64,000 nt of DNA from Bacteroides sp. (GTDB lineage: Bacteria; Bacteroidota; Bacteroidia; Bacteroidales; Bacteroidaceae), in contig JAGATY010000086.1 of assembly GCA_017621035.1 (NCBI GenBank), positions 1 to 64,000 of the forward strand. The letters are read 5' to 3'. A model generated the notes under the pieces. It saw only the letters and a list, made by a program, of their open reading frames with translations. It was not told the origin of the DNA and made no database searches. A program made the translations under genes and the position numbers. Of this stretch, positions 50,920-61,100 are shown one piece after another (position 1 is the first letter of the stretch; each line of letters opens with the position of its first letter).

Positions 50920-52548
50920 TTACTTTCCACCCTCTACCCGGAAGAAGCCTTTCATTTCTACCGGTTCTCCTTGCTCGGTAATGCCTCTAAGCGTTACCTC
51001 ATAGTCGCCATTCAGGTCGGAAGTATAGAAGGTAAAGGTGCGCTCAGAAGGAGTCAACGTCGGGTTCCAGTAGAGCGTATGACGGAAGTCGGGTACTCGT
51101 GAGAGTTTCTGAGCAGGGGTTTCATAAACCGGCAAGCGGAAAGATGGCCGGTCTTGCGGAAACTCGTAAGCCAGCAACTGAGAATTTATATCCAGCATCA
51201 TCTCCGGCAAAGTTCCCTTGTGGGTAATCATGGAGACAATGCCATCATAAATCTTACCGCCGAAGCTGTATTGTCCACCGTAGCGATGGATATAGTGCAA
51301 CATGTGGGCGTTGTAGTTCAGAGCTGCCTCATGGTTCTCAATAGGGATACCGTCCAGCAGTACCAACGTTTTCTGACGACTGAAACGATTGATGTCTGAC
51401 TGCAGCGTACGGATGGCGTTTTTGCTTACACCGACACCGACAACAAACTCTATCAGAGCCTCACGCACTGTGTTAAAGCGCACATATTCATCCAGATTGT
51501 AACTGGCTGTAGGCACCAGGCTGTGCAATTGCTTCAGCAACCCGCCCTTTTCCTGCAAGGTATCTACCGGCAAAAGAGGATAAATCTGTACACCCTGGCT
51601 ACGTTCCAGCAAGGCTTCCTCTCCACAAGCCAAGCGTAGAGGGGGAAGCTGTTTGGGCAATGCCTCCATAAAGGGAGAGACAAGTTCCGGACGGCAGTCA
51701 CTCTGTTGGAAGGGTATAGAGGTCAGTACCACATCTTGCATATCGGTAATGCCTGTGGTAAAGAAGAAGTAGGTGCCATCGGGTTGCAGACGACCATCAA
51801 AAATACGAATATCTTTTCCCACGCAAGAGAGGCGGGTAAACACAGAATCGGGCACACCGGTTACCAACCGGCCGGCAGCAATATGTCCCTCACACTCGGC
51901 AATATAACGTTTGTTCCCGGGTGATACAACATGCTCATCAGCCTCGTTCACAGCCTGATAGGGTGGCAAAGTGTAATCCTTACGCACTACGGCAAGGCTC
52001 AACTCACGCAACGAGGCAGGTAATTGCGGCAACTGCAGGGTCACTTTATCCCGATTTTTATAGAGAGGCTTGTCGGTCTGTAACTGATAAGTAGGCGTTT
52101 CTTGCGATTCTAAGAGAGAATCCGGAACCACATCAACGGCATCTTCATCCGAAACCTGGCCGGCATTCAGCACGGCAATGTACTTCTTAGGAAAAGAGGA
52201 AGAGGGGTAGTTACGCATGTAACGTGTATATCCCATCAATCGGAAAGTGCCCGAGTGCATGGAGGGATTGAGTTTTATCCTTGCCCAACCGGTTCCATTC
52301 TCCAGGGCTACCTTAGCCTGAGAGTAGATTTGTTTGGCGTCTGAAATCTCTATATAGGCCACTTTGCTGAGTGGATAATCTCGGTAGAGGGAGTCGGTCA
52401 CACACACCTTTATCCACAATTCCTCGCCTGCCAAGTAACACTCTTTGTCGGTGTACAGGCGCATATGTTCTCTGGGTACTTGGGCTGAGGCTGTCCAAGC
52501 GAGTACTCCAAACAGAAATATAAATAGAGTTGTTCTCATACAGTTCAT
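50920..52548 (-). CDS. exported MG2-like protein with an orphan TonB plug-like region
   Basis: A 542-residue exported protein (signal peptide, cleavage near ASAQ). Residues about 25-130 look like a macroglobulin MG2-type domain (LYTDKECYLAGEELWIKV, FRLMGYTRYMRNYP). Near 375-445 there is a plug-like segment (RQKTLVLLDGIPIENHEAA, GIVSMITHKG) as in TonB receptors, but no barrel follows. The start forms TAATG with the DUF4249 stop, overlapping by one base, so translation is probably coupled; ATG 52539 is an alternative. It is last of a four-gene operon. A role as a periplasmic or surface partner of the receptor is inferred. Confidence 0.8.
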   Translation of the reverse strand: MNCMRTTLFIFLFGVLAWTASAQVPREHMRLYTDKECYLAGEELWIKVCVTDSLYRDYPLSKVAYIEISDAKQIYSQAKVALENGTGWARIKLNPSMHSGTFRLMGYTRYMRNYPSSSFPKKYIAVLNAGQVSDEDAVDVVPDSLLESQETPTYQLQTDKPLYKNRDKVTLQLPQLPASLRELSLAVVRKDYTLPPYQAVNEADEHVVSPGNKRYIAECEGHIAAGRLVTGVPDSVFTRLSCVGKDIRIFDGRLQPDGTYFFFTTGITDMQDVVLTSIPFQQSDCRPELVSPFMEALPKQLPPLRLACGEEALLERSQGVQIYPLLPVDTLQEKGGLLKQLHSLVPTASYNLDEYVRFNTVREALIEFVVGVGVSKNAIRTLQSDINRFSRQKTLVLLDGIPIENHEAALNYNAHMLHYIHRYGGQYSFGGKIYDGIVSMITHKGTLPEMMLDINSQLLAYEFPQDRPSFRLPVYETPAQKLSRVPDFRHTLYWNPTLTPSERTFTFYTSDLNGDYEVTLRGITEQGEPVEMKGFFRVEGGK

Positions 52549-53690
52549 TATTTTTTAATAGGCCAATAGCTGGGACGAGAAAAGATTGTAGCTCCCAAAG
52601 CTCTTACATTTACACATCGTTCATAAGTCCAGGTGGTAGACACGCCTGTTCCTTCAATAGCCCAGTAGCCGCTATTATACATTTCTTCTTCACTTTTGGG
52701 TGGAGTAAAGTCTGAAGCAAACACCACCGGGCAATTAAGAGTTTCGCGGAACTTAATATCTTTATTGTCGATAAACAGTCTCTTTGTGCTGACATTCATG
52801 TTAACGCCCACATAACCAATGGCTTTCTTTGCAGAATTAGTACAAGTTATGTTAGTAGGCAGTTCTGAGGGTTGGGTGCCGAAAAGACCACCCGAGCCTT
52901 CACTGATTTTTGCTTTCTCTGAATAATACTCATACTCCGCTTTTGATACTCTGCGTTGAATGAAGTTAGTGGAATAGAGTACCGACAGGCGATAGTCATT
53001 GGCTTGGATGGAGTAAACAGGTTTGTCAATTAGTGCATATCCCTCATTATTGATAACTGTGCCCACTAAGGTAGACGAGGAGACACTGCGTGACCAGCCA
53101 AGAGAGCGAGCATAGCCGGCACCAGGCTTCACTTTTCGGGCTGCGACATCGAAATATGAGGTGGCTGTCATATAAGAACGTAGCTCCCACACCTCTTCAA
53201 AGTTCCAGACATAATAGGCATCTTCGTCACCGGTTACTGAGAGATAGATGTTTACCGGGCCGTACTCTACCGCCTGTTTATACGACAGGCTGTCTATCGG
53301 TTCAGTCACCAGGGGACGCTGTGCGGTGGAGGTATAGGTTTCTCCATCATAAGCCACTTCCAGATGATATTCAACTTCAGGGTTCAAAGTACCGAGCACA
53401 GCCTCAAACTTACCGCTGCCTTGTGCCACAGCCTGCCAAGAGGAGCCATCGCTTCCCACCACCTTTACCTGCGCATCAATCTTGCTGATGTCTGTAGGAA
53501 CCTCTTCTACATTCAACGAGTATGTCCTTGAAACAGCAAATACACAAGTGGTATCTGAAATAATATCACCACTCACTACCAACATGCCGACGGTGTCACT
53601 GGGCAGGTCAGCGTTAAAATCTTCCACACAGGCTGTCACCGACAGCAGTGCAAGAAGAGACAGAGCATATATTTTACTTAGCCTTTTCAT
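52548..53690 (-). CDS. DUF4249 domain-containing lipoprotein
   Basis: A 380-residue outer-membrane lipoprotein with lipobox VTAC (Cys21), then VEDFNADLPSDTVGMLVVSG, the typical DUF4249 opening. The body is beta-rich, with EVEYHLEVAYDGETYTS and later a WNFEEVWELRSY segment usual for the family. DUF4249 proteins nearly always pair with a TonB receptor, as here, where the receptor gene ends 5 bp upstream. They are thought to be surface partners of the receptor; the ligand is not known. The gene's stop codon overlaps the next start (TAATG). Confidence 0.9.
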   Translation of the reverse strand: MKRLSKIYALSLLALLSVTACVEDFNADLPSDTVGMLVVSGDIISDTTCVFAVSRTYSLNVEEVPTDISKIDAQVKVVGSDGSSWQAVAQGSGKFEAVLGTLNPEVEYHLEVAYDGETYTSTAQRPLVTEPIDSLSYKQAVEYGPVNIYLSVTGDEDAYYVWNFEEVWELRSYMTATSYFDVAARKVKPGAGYARSLGWSRSVSSSTLVGTVINNEGYALIDKPVYSIQANDYRLSVLYSTNFIQRRVSKAEYEYYSEKAKISEGSGGLFGTQPSELPTNITCTNSAKKAIGYVGVNMNVSTKRLFIDNKDIKFRETLNCPVVFASDFTPPKSEEEMYNSGYWAIEGTGVSTTWTYERCVNVRALGATIFSRPSYWPIKK

Positions 53691-53695
53691 ACATG

Positions 53696-56446
53696 TCAGA
53701 ATTTAATGTTGTAAGTTATAAAAGGAATGGGCACACCGAAGATAGACATTTTGTAGCCCTTAATCTTGTTACCTTCGTTGACGTAATAGATGGAGTAAGT
53801 GTTCTTACGTCCCGTCAAGTTGTACACACCGAAGGAGATGGAGCTATGTGTTAACAGAGTCAGGTGATGACTGGGTTCCACATTGAAAGACAAATCCATA
53901 CGGAAATAGTCGGGAACGCGGAAACTGTTACGCTCGGTGTAGTAGAGTTGCGGAGTCTCTAGAATGGGGTCATAGTACTGACCGGCCGGAACTGTGGTCG
54001 GACGACCTGTACTGTAATCCACATTCAACGACACACTATAGCGCTTGGTAAACTTATAGTTACCCACAAACTTAAAGTCATGAGGTTTGTCATACTCTGC
54101 AGGATACCACTCACCATTATTAACCGGCTTAGCAATACGCGGGTCATTCTGGCGGAGGAAAGTACGTGAATAGGTGTAACTAACCCATCCATTGAGTTTA
54201 CCGGAGGGTTTCTTCAGCTGTAATTCCACGCCATAAGCATAGCCTTCAGTATTGATTACATCGGTTTCTAGGTGGTGATTCATCAGCAGTTGCGCTCCAC
54301 TTCTATAGTCCAGATAATCACTCAGTTTTTTGTAATATCCCTCCAGCGAAAGCTCATACTGTTGGTTGGGGGTATTATAATAGGTACCCAGTGCCAATTG
54401 CCATCCGTTTTGAGGTTTGATGTTCACGTCACTGAGTTTCCAAGTATCGGTAGGTGACATGCTGATAGAATTAGATACCTTGTGAATGTATTGCTTCATA
54501 GTGTTGAAACCTGCCTTGATAGAGAGGTCATCAGTGAAAGCATAGCGGGCAGATAAGCGGAACTCTGGACCGTGATAGGTCTTGATGATTTTACCAGCTC
54601 CGGCCGACACTTCTTCCTCTACCGTTGCGTCCGAAGGAAGCATACCGGGTTGATAAATACGATAGTCACGAGGTCCTAGAGCATTGAAGAGGGAATAACG
54701 AACACCTGCATTGACGGAGAGTTGGGGAGAAATATCCCATTGGTCACCCACATAGATGGCACTCTCCAGTGCTTTATCATTCTGCAGTTCATCACTTTCT
54801 CCACCCAGATAACCTCCTACCGGTTCCAGTTTACCCGTCTTGATATTATAGAACTGGCTGAGAATACCGAAACTGAGGTTATGCTTTTCGTTGTACTTAT
54901 AGGTAAAATCGGCTTTTCCAAACCATTGGTTGATGGCAAAGGAGAGACGGGTACCTCTGTTTTCTGTTACATATTCATCATTTCTGTAGTCGTAATGGTC
55001 ATATCCGGCCGCAAAGTTACCTATCAACTTGTCTGAGAAAATGGTTCTCCAATTGGCAGAGATATTCATGTTACTATAAGCATACTTCTGCATTTCGTTG
55101 AAAGAGAAGCGGTCATGGCTATAGTAGCCATAGAGATTAAACTTGTGTTTCAGGTTGAGTGTGTGTGAGAAAACAGCACCTACATCCCAGAAGCCGGCTT
55201 TTCCATCCTTGTACCCGCTCTTCTCGGGAAGTTTCTTCAGAATCCAATCCGAGTAGGTGGTACGGCCACTCAGCAACAGTGAAGTCTGTTGTTTGATGAT
55301 GGGAATCTCGAAATTCAGTTTACTGGTTACCACACCGATGCCTGCTGCGCCGGTAAACTTCTCTTTACTAGCCTCTTTACTGGTCATATTGAGTACCGAT
55401 GCTATACGACCTCCATACTGGCTGGGGATACTGCTTTTGTACAACTCAGCATCCTTAATCATGTCTGAATTGAAGGCTGTGAAGAAGCCGAAGAGGTGGT
55501 TTGGGTTATAGATAGTACCGTTGTTCAGCAACAAGAGGTTCTGATCCGACGAGCTACCGCGCACGTTATAGCCGCTGGCAGCCTCTCCGGTGGTCTTGAT
55601 GCCCGGTAATGTCTGTATCATACGGAGGATATCTACCTCACCCATAGCAGTAGGAATGTTTTTCAGTGCAGCGGGTTGAAACTTTTCAATACCCAAACGA
55701 ACATCTTTAACGTTTTGGACACGACCCGATACAATCAGTACTTCGTCCAGCATATGGTTCTGTTCTTCCAACTCCACAAGGACACTACCATCGCCATACG
55801 CCATAAACTGACGGCGGGTCTCTTTGATGTTAAGACCGGTAATTTCCAGCACATTGTAACCGACCGGAACTTCCAGCGTGAACTCGCCATCAGGGCCTGT
55901 CACAGCTGCTGCCCAGGGGTCTCGGTGGACAACGTTGATACCGGCCATATTCTGTCCCGTTTTGAAGTCATATACCCGACCACTGAGTTTCACAGAGGGA
56001 CGTTCTGTTGGTTTGTAACGATTGCCCAGTTCATAGACTTTATTCTCTGAAGAAGCTGTTACCACGGGTACATAACCGGATGCATCGTCACCCTGACCAA
56101 CATTTCGGGTAGTGCGAAGTCGGGGAGAGAGTGCCATTGACAGGTACGTATTAGGCAATACGAAGATGGTGTTACCCGTCACTGTTACCCGCCAGGGAGT
56201 GTTTCTGAGAGCCTGGCTAAGAGTTTCTGCCGTAGGTTCATCCGTTGCGGGTTTCTTCACTTTCACAGGAGTGGTCATAGTGGTGTAGATGCGGAAAGAG
56301 GAGTTTCGTTCCACCTCATCCATCAGTTGAAAAACGGAAATACTGTCCGTCACCACCTGTTTAGCTTTTCGTTGCGCACTTAGAGCAGGCGGAAGAGCCA
56401 GTAGTGCGACCAACAAGAGGGCTGGTTTGAATATCTGTCGATTCAT
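53696..56446 (-). CDS. TonB-dependent receptor with STN-like and carboxypeptidase-like N-terminal domains
   Basis: The start is the ATG at 56446 (MNRQIFKPALLLVALLALPP, signal cleaved near LSAQ); 916 aa. It carries in order an STN-like domain (about 27-100, SISVFQLMDEVERNSSFRIY and TPWRVTVTGNTIFVLPN), a linker, a CarboxypepD-like domain (about 155-240), a plug with GYNVRGSSSDQNLLLLNNGT, and a barrel ending FITYNIKF. An STN domain often couples a receptor to an anti-sigma factor, but no such gene is in the window. It is second in the four-gene operon, 4 bp after the small exported protein gene and 5 bp before DUF4249. Confidence 0.93.
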   Translation of the reverse strand: MNRQIFKPALLLVALLALPPALSAQRKAKQVVTDSISVFQLMDEVERNSSFRIYTTMTTPVKVKKPATDEPTAETLSQALRNTPWRVTVTGNTIFVLPNTYLSMALSPRLRTTRNVGQGDDASGYVPVVTASSENKVYELGNRYKPTERPSVKLSGRVYDFKTGQNMAGINVVHRDPWAAAVTGPDGEFTLEVPVGYNVLEITGLNIKETRRQFMAYGDGSVLVELEEQNHMLDEVLIVSGRVQNVKDVRLGIEKFQPAALKNIPTAMGEVDILRMIQTLPGIKTTGEAASGYNVRGSSSDQNLLLLNNGTIYNPNHLFGFFTAFNSDMIKDAELYKSSIPSQYGGRIASVLNMTSKEASKEKFTGAAGIGVVTSKLNFEIPIIKQQTSLLLSGRTTYSDWILKKLPEKSGYKDGKAGFWDVGAVFSHTLNLKHKFNLYGYYSHDRFSFNEMQKYAYSNMNISANWRTIFSDKLIGNFAAGYDHYDYRNDEYVTENRGTRLSFAINQWFGKADFTYKYNEKHNLSFGILSQFYNIKTGKLEPVGGYLGGESDELQNDKALESAIYVGDQWDISPQLSVNAGVRYSLFNALGPRDYRIYQPGMLPSDATVEEEVSAGAGKIIKTYHGPEFRLSARYAFTDDLSIKAGFNTMKQYIHKVSNSISMSPTDTWKLSDVNIKPQNGWQLALGTYYNTPNQQYELSLEGYYKKLSDYLDYRSGAQLLMNHHLETDVINTEGYAYGVELQLKKPSGKLNGWVSYTYSRTFLRQNDPRIAKPVNNGEWYPAEYDKPHDFKFVGNYKFTKRYSVSLNVDYSTGRPTTVPAGQYYDPILETPQLYYTERNSFRVPDYFRMDLSFNVEPSHHLTLLTHSSISFGVYNLTGRKNTYSIYYVNEGNKIKGYKMSIFGVPIPFITYNIKF

Positions 56447-56450
56447 GAGC

Positions 56451-57125
56451 TTACTTATTTGTGAGTATATCTGCCTGTTCGGCCAACTGTTGCATGGTCT
56501 CCACGGGGCGTTCACGATACTTCAGATGATGTTTCCGAGCATGTGCTTTGAGGGATTTCTTCTGTTCGGGGAACAGTTTCAGCAGGTCGTTGCGCGAGGT
56601 GAGTTGATACTCCTTACCGTCCATTTGCAGACAGAAGTACTTATCTTGGGCAAAATTGTTGTAGACGATGCCGTCTTTGGATATTGGTCGCGAGTGCATA
56701 CACTTGATGTAATAGAGCAAACGCATGCGCGGGCTTTCATACAACAGAGCAGCATAAGTGTCTCGATAGGGTACATACTTCTGTCCACCGATGGTGAAAT
56801 AGGTCATTCGGTTGGGGTTTACCTGCAATACGTTGCGCTTTTCAGGCATTACCACGAGTAGAACTTTCCGGTAAGTATCGTAACGTAACTGTTGGTCAAT
56901 GTAAAGATGACCATCGAAACATACCGTACCGGTTCTGAACTGGTCGGTGTCCCAGTAGGGGTGATTGTAGTACTGTTGATGGTGGTAGCGTTCTTCAATA
57001 CGCCCCGAGTAGAGGGCAGCATTGTCACCGGCAGCTTTCCGATACTCCTCAAACACAGGGTTTTGAGCATTCGCTTGTAGGAGAAATCCTAACCCCATCA
57101 CACACAAAAGCAAGGTTTTTCGCAT
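56451..57125 (-). CDS. exported protein of unknown function heading the DUF4249 operon
   Basis: I do not recognise the family. The 224-residue protein has a signal peptide (MRKTLLLCVMGLGFLLQANAQ, cleaved after about residue 21, written here in part only as LLLCVMGLGFLLQANA). The mature part is rich in Tyr, His and Arg (for example RIEERYHHQQYYNHPYWDT) and ends in a basic helix (SLKAHARKHHLKYRER). Its stop is 4 bp before the start of the TonB receptor gene, so it is the first gene of the operon and probably works with the receptor, perhaps in ligand handling. Confidence 0.75.
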   Translation of the reverse strand: MRKTLLLCVMGLGFLLQANAQNPVFEEYRKAAGDNAALYSGRIEERYHHQQYYNHPYWDTDQFRTGTVCFDGHLYIDQQLRYDTYRKVLLVVMPEKRNVLQVNPNRMTYFTIGGQKYVPYRDTYAALLYESPRMRLLYYIKCMHSRPISKDGIVYNNFAQDKYFCLQMDGKEYQLTSRNDLLKLFPEQKKSLKAHARKHHLKYRERPVETMQQLAEQADILTNK

Positions 57126-57403
57126 CAGTTTTTCTTTCCCGTAATTTGTTAATCAATAAAGATTTGTTCGTTAAAGCGCGGTAAATGTAGCAAAGTTTTA
57201 TCAATACTGGCCTATTTTTCCTCCTTTTTAACACATTCCTTACAGGATGACTACAATCTGATAGTGCACAACCGGAAAGACAGAAGTCTTCAATCTATTA
57301 CGTGGAAGTACTTCGAGAGGGAAAAGTAAAGCATTAAAACTTCTCTGATACAATAATAGGTACACATGCGCGTTATAGAAGTAGTTCAGCTTTCACAAGT
57401 AGG

Positions 57404-57463
57404 AACTCGCGAAGGAGAAACTCCTCCTTTAACTACTAGCAAAGCGATAACTCCTTTAACTAG
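57404..57463. repeat. two imperfect 30-nt repeats before ruvA
   Basis: Segments 57404-57433 and 57434-57463 share an ordered set of words: AACTCGCGAAGG against TACTAGCAAAGC, then AACTCCTCCTTTAAC against AACTCCTTTAACTAG. GGAG and CTCC words make small hairpins possible. The 352-bp gap 57126-57477 otherwise shows no clear feature; no exact TAnnTTTG was found for either flanking gene. Confidence 0.45.
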
Positions 57464-57477
57464 TTAAGAAAACGATT

Positions 57478-58083
57478 ATGATAGAATACATTAAAGGCGG
57501 AATTGCCGAGCTCAGTCCGGCAACCGCAGTGATTGATTGCAATGGTTTGGGATATGCAGTAAACATCTCACTGAATACTTACTCAGCCATTCAAGGTAAA
57601 AAAGAGTGCAAGCTTTATATCTATGAAGCCATTCGAGAAGATGCTTATGTGCTATATGGTTTTGCCACCAAGCAGGAGCGGGAACTGTTTTTATTGCTCA
57701 TTTCTGTGTCTGGCATCGGGGGAAACACGGCACGCATGATTCTCTCTGCACTGACTCCGACGGAACTGATAAACGTCATCGGCAGCGAAAATGCATCCTT
57801 ACTGAAGAGTGTGAAGGGCATCGGGCTAAAGACAGCACAGCGCATTATTGTTGATTTGAAAGACAAAATCAAAGGCAGTCTGGGTAGCGGAATGGAAACA
57901 AGCGAGGGAAGCACTCCCCTACTCTCGCCCACCATCAGCCGCATCCACGAAGAGGCAGTGGCGGCTCTCACCATGTTGGGATTCCCTCAACCGGCCTCTC
58001 AGAAGGTAGTGACTGCTATCTTAAAAGAAGAACCATCCGCACCGGTGGAACAAGTCATCAAGCTTGCCCTAAAACGGTTATAA
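57478..58083 (+). CDS. ruvA: Holliday junction branch migration protein RuvA
   Basis: Binds Holliday junctions and loads the RuvB motor during recombination. The 201-residue protein has the OB-fold domain ([20 protein letters not shown] at the start, about 1-62) and two helix-hairpin-helix motifs ([17 protein letters not shown] near 75-91 and [16 protein letters not shown] near 110-125). A flexible Ser/Gly/Thr linker follows, then the C-terminal RuvB-contact domain from about 155 ([10 protein letters not shown]). sprA begins 21 bp downstream; the ruvA-sprA order is common in Bacteroidota. Confidence 0.95.
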   Translation: MIEYIKGGIAELSPATAVIDCNGLGYAVNISLNTYSAIQGKKECKLYIYEAIREDAYVLYGFATKQERELFLLLISVSGIGGNTARMILSALTPTELINVIGSENASLLKSVKGIGLKTAQRIIVDLKDKIKGSLGSGMETSEGSTPLLSPTISRIHEEAVAALTMLGFPQPASQKVVTAILKEEPSAPVEQVIKLALKRL

Positions 58084-58104
58084 AACCTATAATTATTGAC
58101 ATAG

Positions 58105-61100
58105 TTGAAAAGGCACTTCCTTCATATGCTACTGACACTACTGCTGAGCACTTTGCCCGGCAGCTTTGTTGTCATGGGGCAGACATTGATGGGCGATTCG
58201 GTGCCTCAGGGTGTGTCATTGCGCATGCCTGAAAACGTCAAGACTGTCATTCAGTACGACCCTTCGTCAGACACCTATCTGCTTCGAAAACAGGTGGGAG
58301 GCATGGATGTGGAAGTTCCTCGTCTGCTTACTGCCGCTGAATACTTGGCATGGACCATGGAACGTTCCACCCGTAAGTTCTATCTGGAGAAGCAACGGGA
58401 GGAAGCAGACAAGAACTCGGGGGCTTTCGACTTCCTAGACATGAAGTTTAACCTCGGTCCGGCAGAGAAAATCTTTGGCCCCGGTGGCGTACAGATACGC
58501 ACACAGGGCAGTGCAGAAATCAGCATCGGCATGAACTACACTAACGTGGATAACCCCTCACTTCCGGAGAGCCAACGCAAGACGTGGGGCTTCGACTTCG
58601 ACGAGCAGGTGAACGTGAACGTACAAGGCAAGGTTGGTGATAAGGTCAATCTCAACATGAACTACAACACAGATGCCACATTTGACTTCGACACCAAGCG
58701 CATGAAGCTGAAATATGAGGGCAAGGAGGACGAAATCATCCAGTTGGTTGAGGCGGGTAATGTGAGTATCACGTCGGGCAACTCACTCATTCGTGGAGCA
58801 TCGGCTCTGTTTGGCATCCGCACCGACTTGCGTTTCGGCCGTCTTCAGTTGCAAACAGTGGTCAGTCAGCAGGAGAGCGAAGCCAAGACCGTTACCAGCA
58901 AAGGTGGTGCACAAACCATTCCCTTTGAACTCTCAGCAGACCAATATGAGGCCAACCGCCACTTCTTTTTGGCACATTACTTCCGCGACAGCTATGACAA
59001 GAACATGCAGCAACTACCCAACATATTGTCCGGCATCACCATCAAGCGCATCGAAGTGTGGGTAACCAATAAACGAGGTAACTATGACAATCCGCGTAAC
59101 ATTGTAGCGCTGAGTGATTTGGGAGAAGCTTTTCATCTGGACAATGCTGCATGGAGTGGCTCAGGCAATGCCGCATCTCCCACCTCATCCACCAACTTAC
59201 CACGCAACAGTGCCAACACTCAGTACACGCAGATGACCACCACCTATGCCACCGCACGCGACATCAGTCAGGTAACAACAACCCTCGGAGCTATTCCGGG
59301 CATGGAAAGTGGAAGGAGTTATGAGAAGATAGAGAGTGCCCGACTACTTACCGAGAATGAATACACGCTGAATACAAAACTGGGGTATCTCTCCTTAAAA
59401 CAGACCTTACAACCGGACGAAGTACTGGCTGTGGCTTTTGAGTACACCATGGGCGGGCAGACCTATCAGGTAGGAGAGTTTGCCGGTGACATACGCGACA
59501 CCAGTCAGTCACTCTTCGTCAAACTGTTGAAAGGCACCTCCAACACGCCCGATGCAGCTTGCTGGAATCTTATGATGAAAAACGTCTACAGTCTGAATGC
59601 CTACTCGGTGCAGAAGGAGCGTTTTCAGTTGAACATTACTTACCAGAGTGATACCACCGGTGTCTACCTGAGATACCTGCCCGAAGGAAACATGAGCCGT
59701 ACTCCATTACTTCAGGTATTGGGACTGGATAGACTGAATAGTCAGCAGCAGGTTGGCTCCGACGGCTTCTTCGACTATGTAGAAGGCTACACCATATCAC
59801 CTACCGATGGGCGCGTGTACTTTCCCGTGGTGGAACCATTCGGTGACCATCTGCGGAAGCAAATAGGAGACAGCCGCATTGCCGACAAATATGTATTCGA
59901 TGCACTATACGACTCAACGCAAACCGTAGCCTCACAAACCGCCGACAAGAACAAGTTCAGGTTACAAGGTGAGTTCCGTGCCAGCAGTGCCAATGAGATT
60001 CGACTGGGAGCTACTAACATTCCTATTGGTTCTGTCAGAGTAACGGCAGGAGGAGTCACTCTGACAGAGAACAGCGATTACACCGTGGACTACACGTTGG
60101 GAGTGGTAACTATACTTAATCAGAGTATTATAGATGCCGGCACTTCCATCAACGTAGACCTGGAGAGTAACACCTTCTATGGCATGCAACGCAAGACGAT
60201 GTTGGGCATGAACTTTACTTACGATTTCAGTCCAAACTTCCAGTTAGGCGGAACACTGATGCACCTGAGCGAGAAGCCGTTGACCAGCAAAGTAGCTATG
60301 GGAGAAGAGCCACTGAAGAACACGCTGTGGGGGTTGAATGCTTCGTGGAAGACAGAAAGCCAATGGCTGACCGATATGCTGGATAAGATACCTTTTGTAG
60401 AAGCCACTCGTCCCTCTACCATCAACCTCGGAGTAGAGTTCGCCCACCTCATTCCTGGACACTCTGACAACATTCAACAGGGTGCATCTTATGTAGACGA
60501 TTTCGAGAGCACCCTCAACGGTATCGACCTTCGCGCTCCCTCATACTGGATGTTAGCTTCCACTCCTTACAATCCGAATGCCACTTCGCTCTTTCCCGAA
60601 GCCAAACTGAGTGGTGATGTTGCGTATGGAAAGAATCGTGCATTGCTGGCTTGGTACTACATCGACCGTCTCTTCACCCGTCGGAACTCTTCACTCACTC
60701 CGGTGCACATCAAGAATGATCTGGACCAGCTCTCCAACCACTATGTACGCGAAGTATATGAACAAGAGTTGTTTCCTAACCGTGAAACAGCCTATCAGGA
60801 GAGCGCTTCCCTCAACGTACTGAACGTGGCCTACTATCCGACAGAGCGTGGCCCATACAACCTGGACACACAACTGAACCCGGATGCCTCACTTCCCAAT
60901 CCTGAGAAGCGTTGGGGAGGCATGATGAGAAAGCTTGATACCAGCGACTTTGAGGCTGCTAACATAGAGTACATCACCTTCTGGCTACTCGACCCTTTTA
61001 TCTATGAGGAGTACAACAACACAACCAACGCTATACAAACAGCAAGCGGAACAATGGGGGGAGACCTCTACATCAATCTGGGAGAGGTATCAGAGGATAT

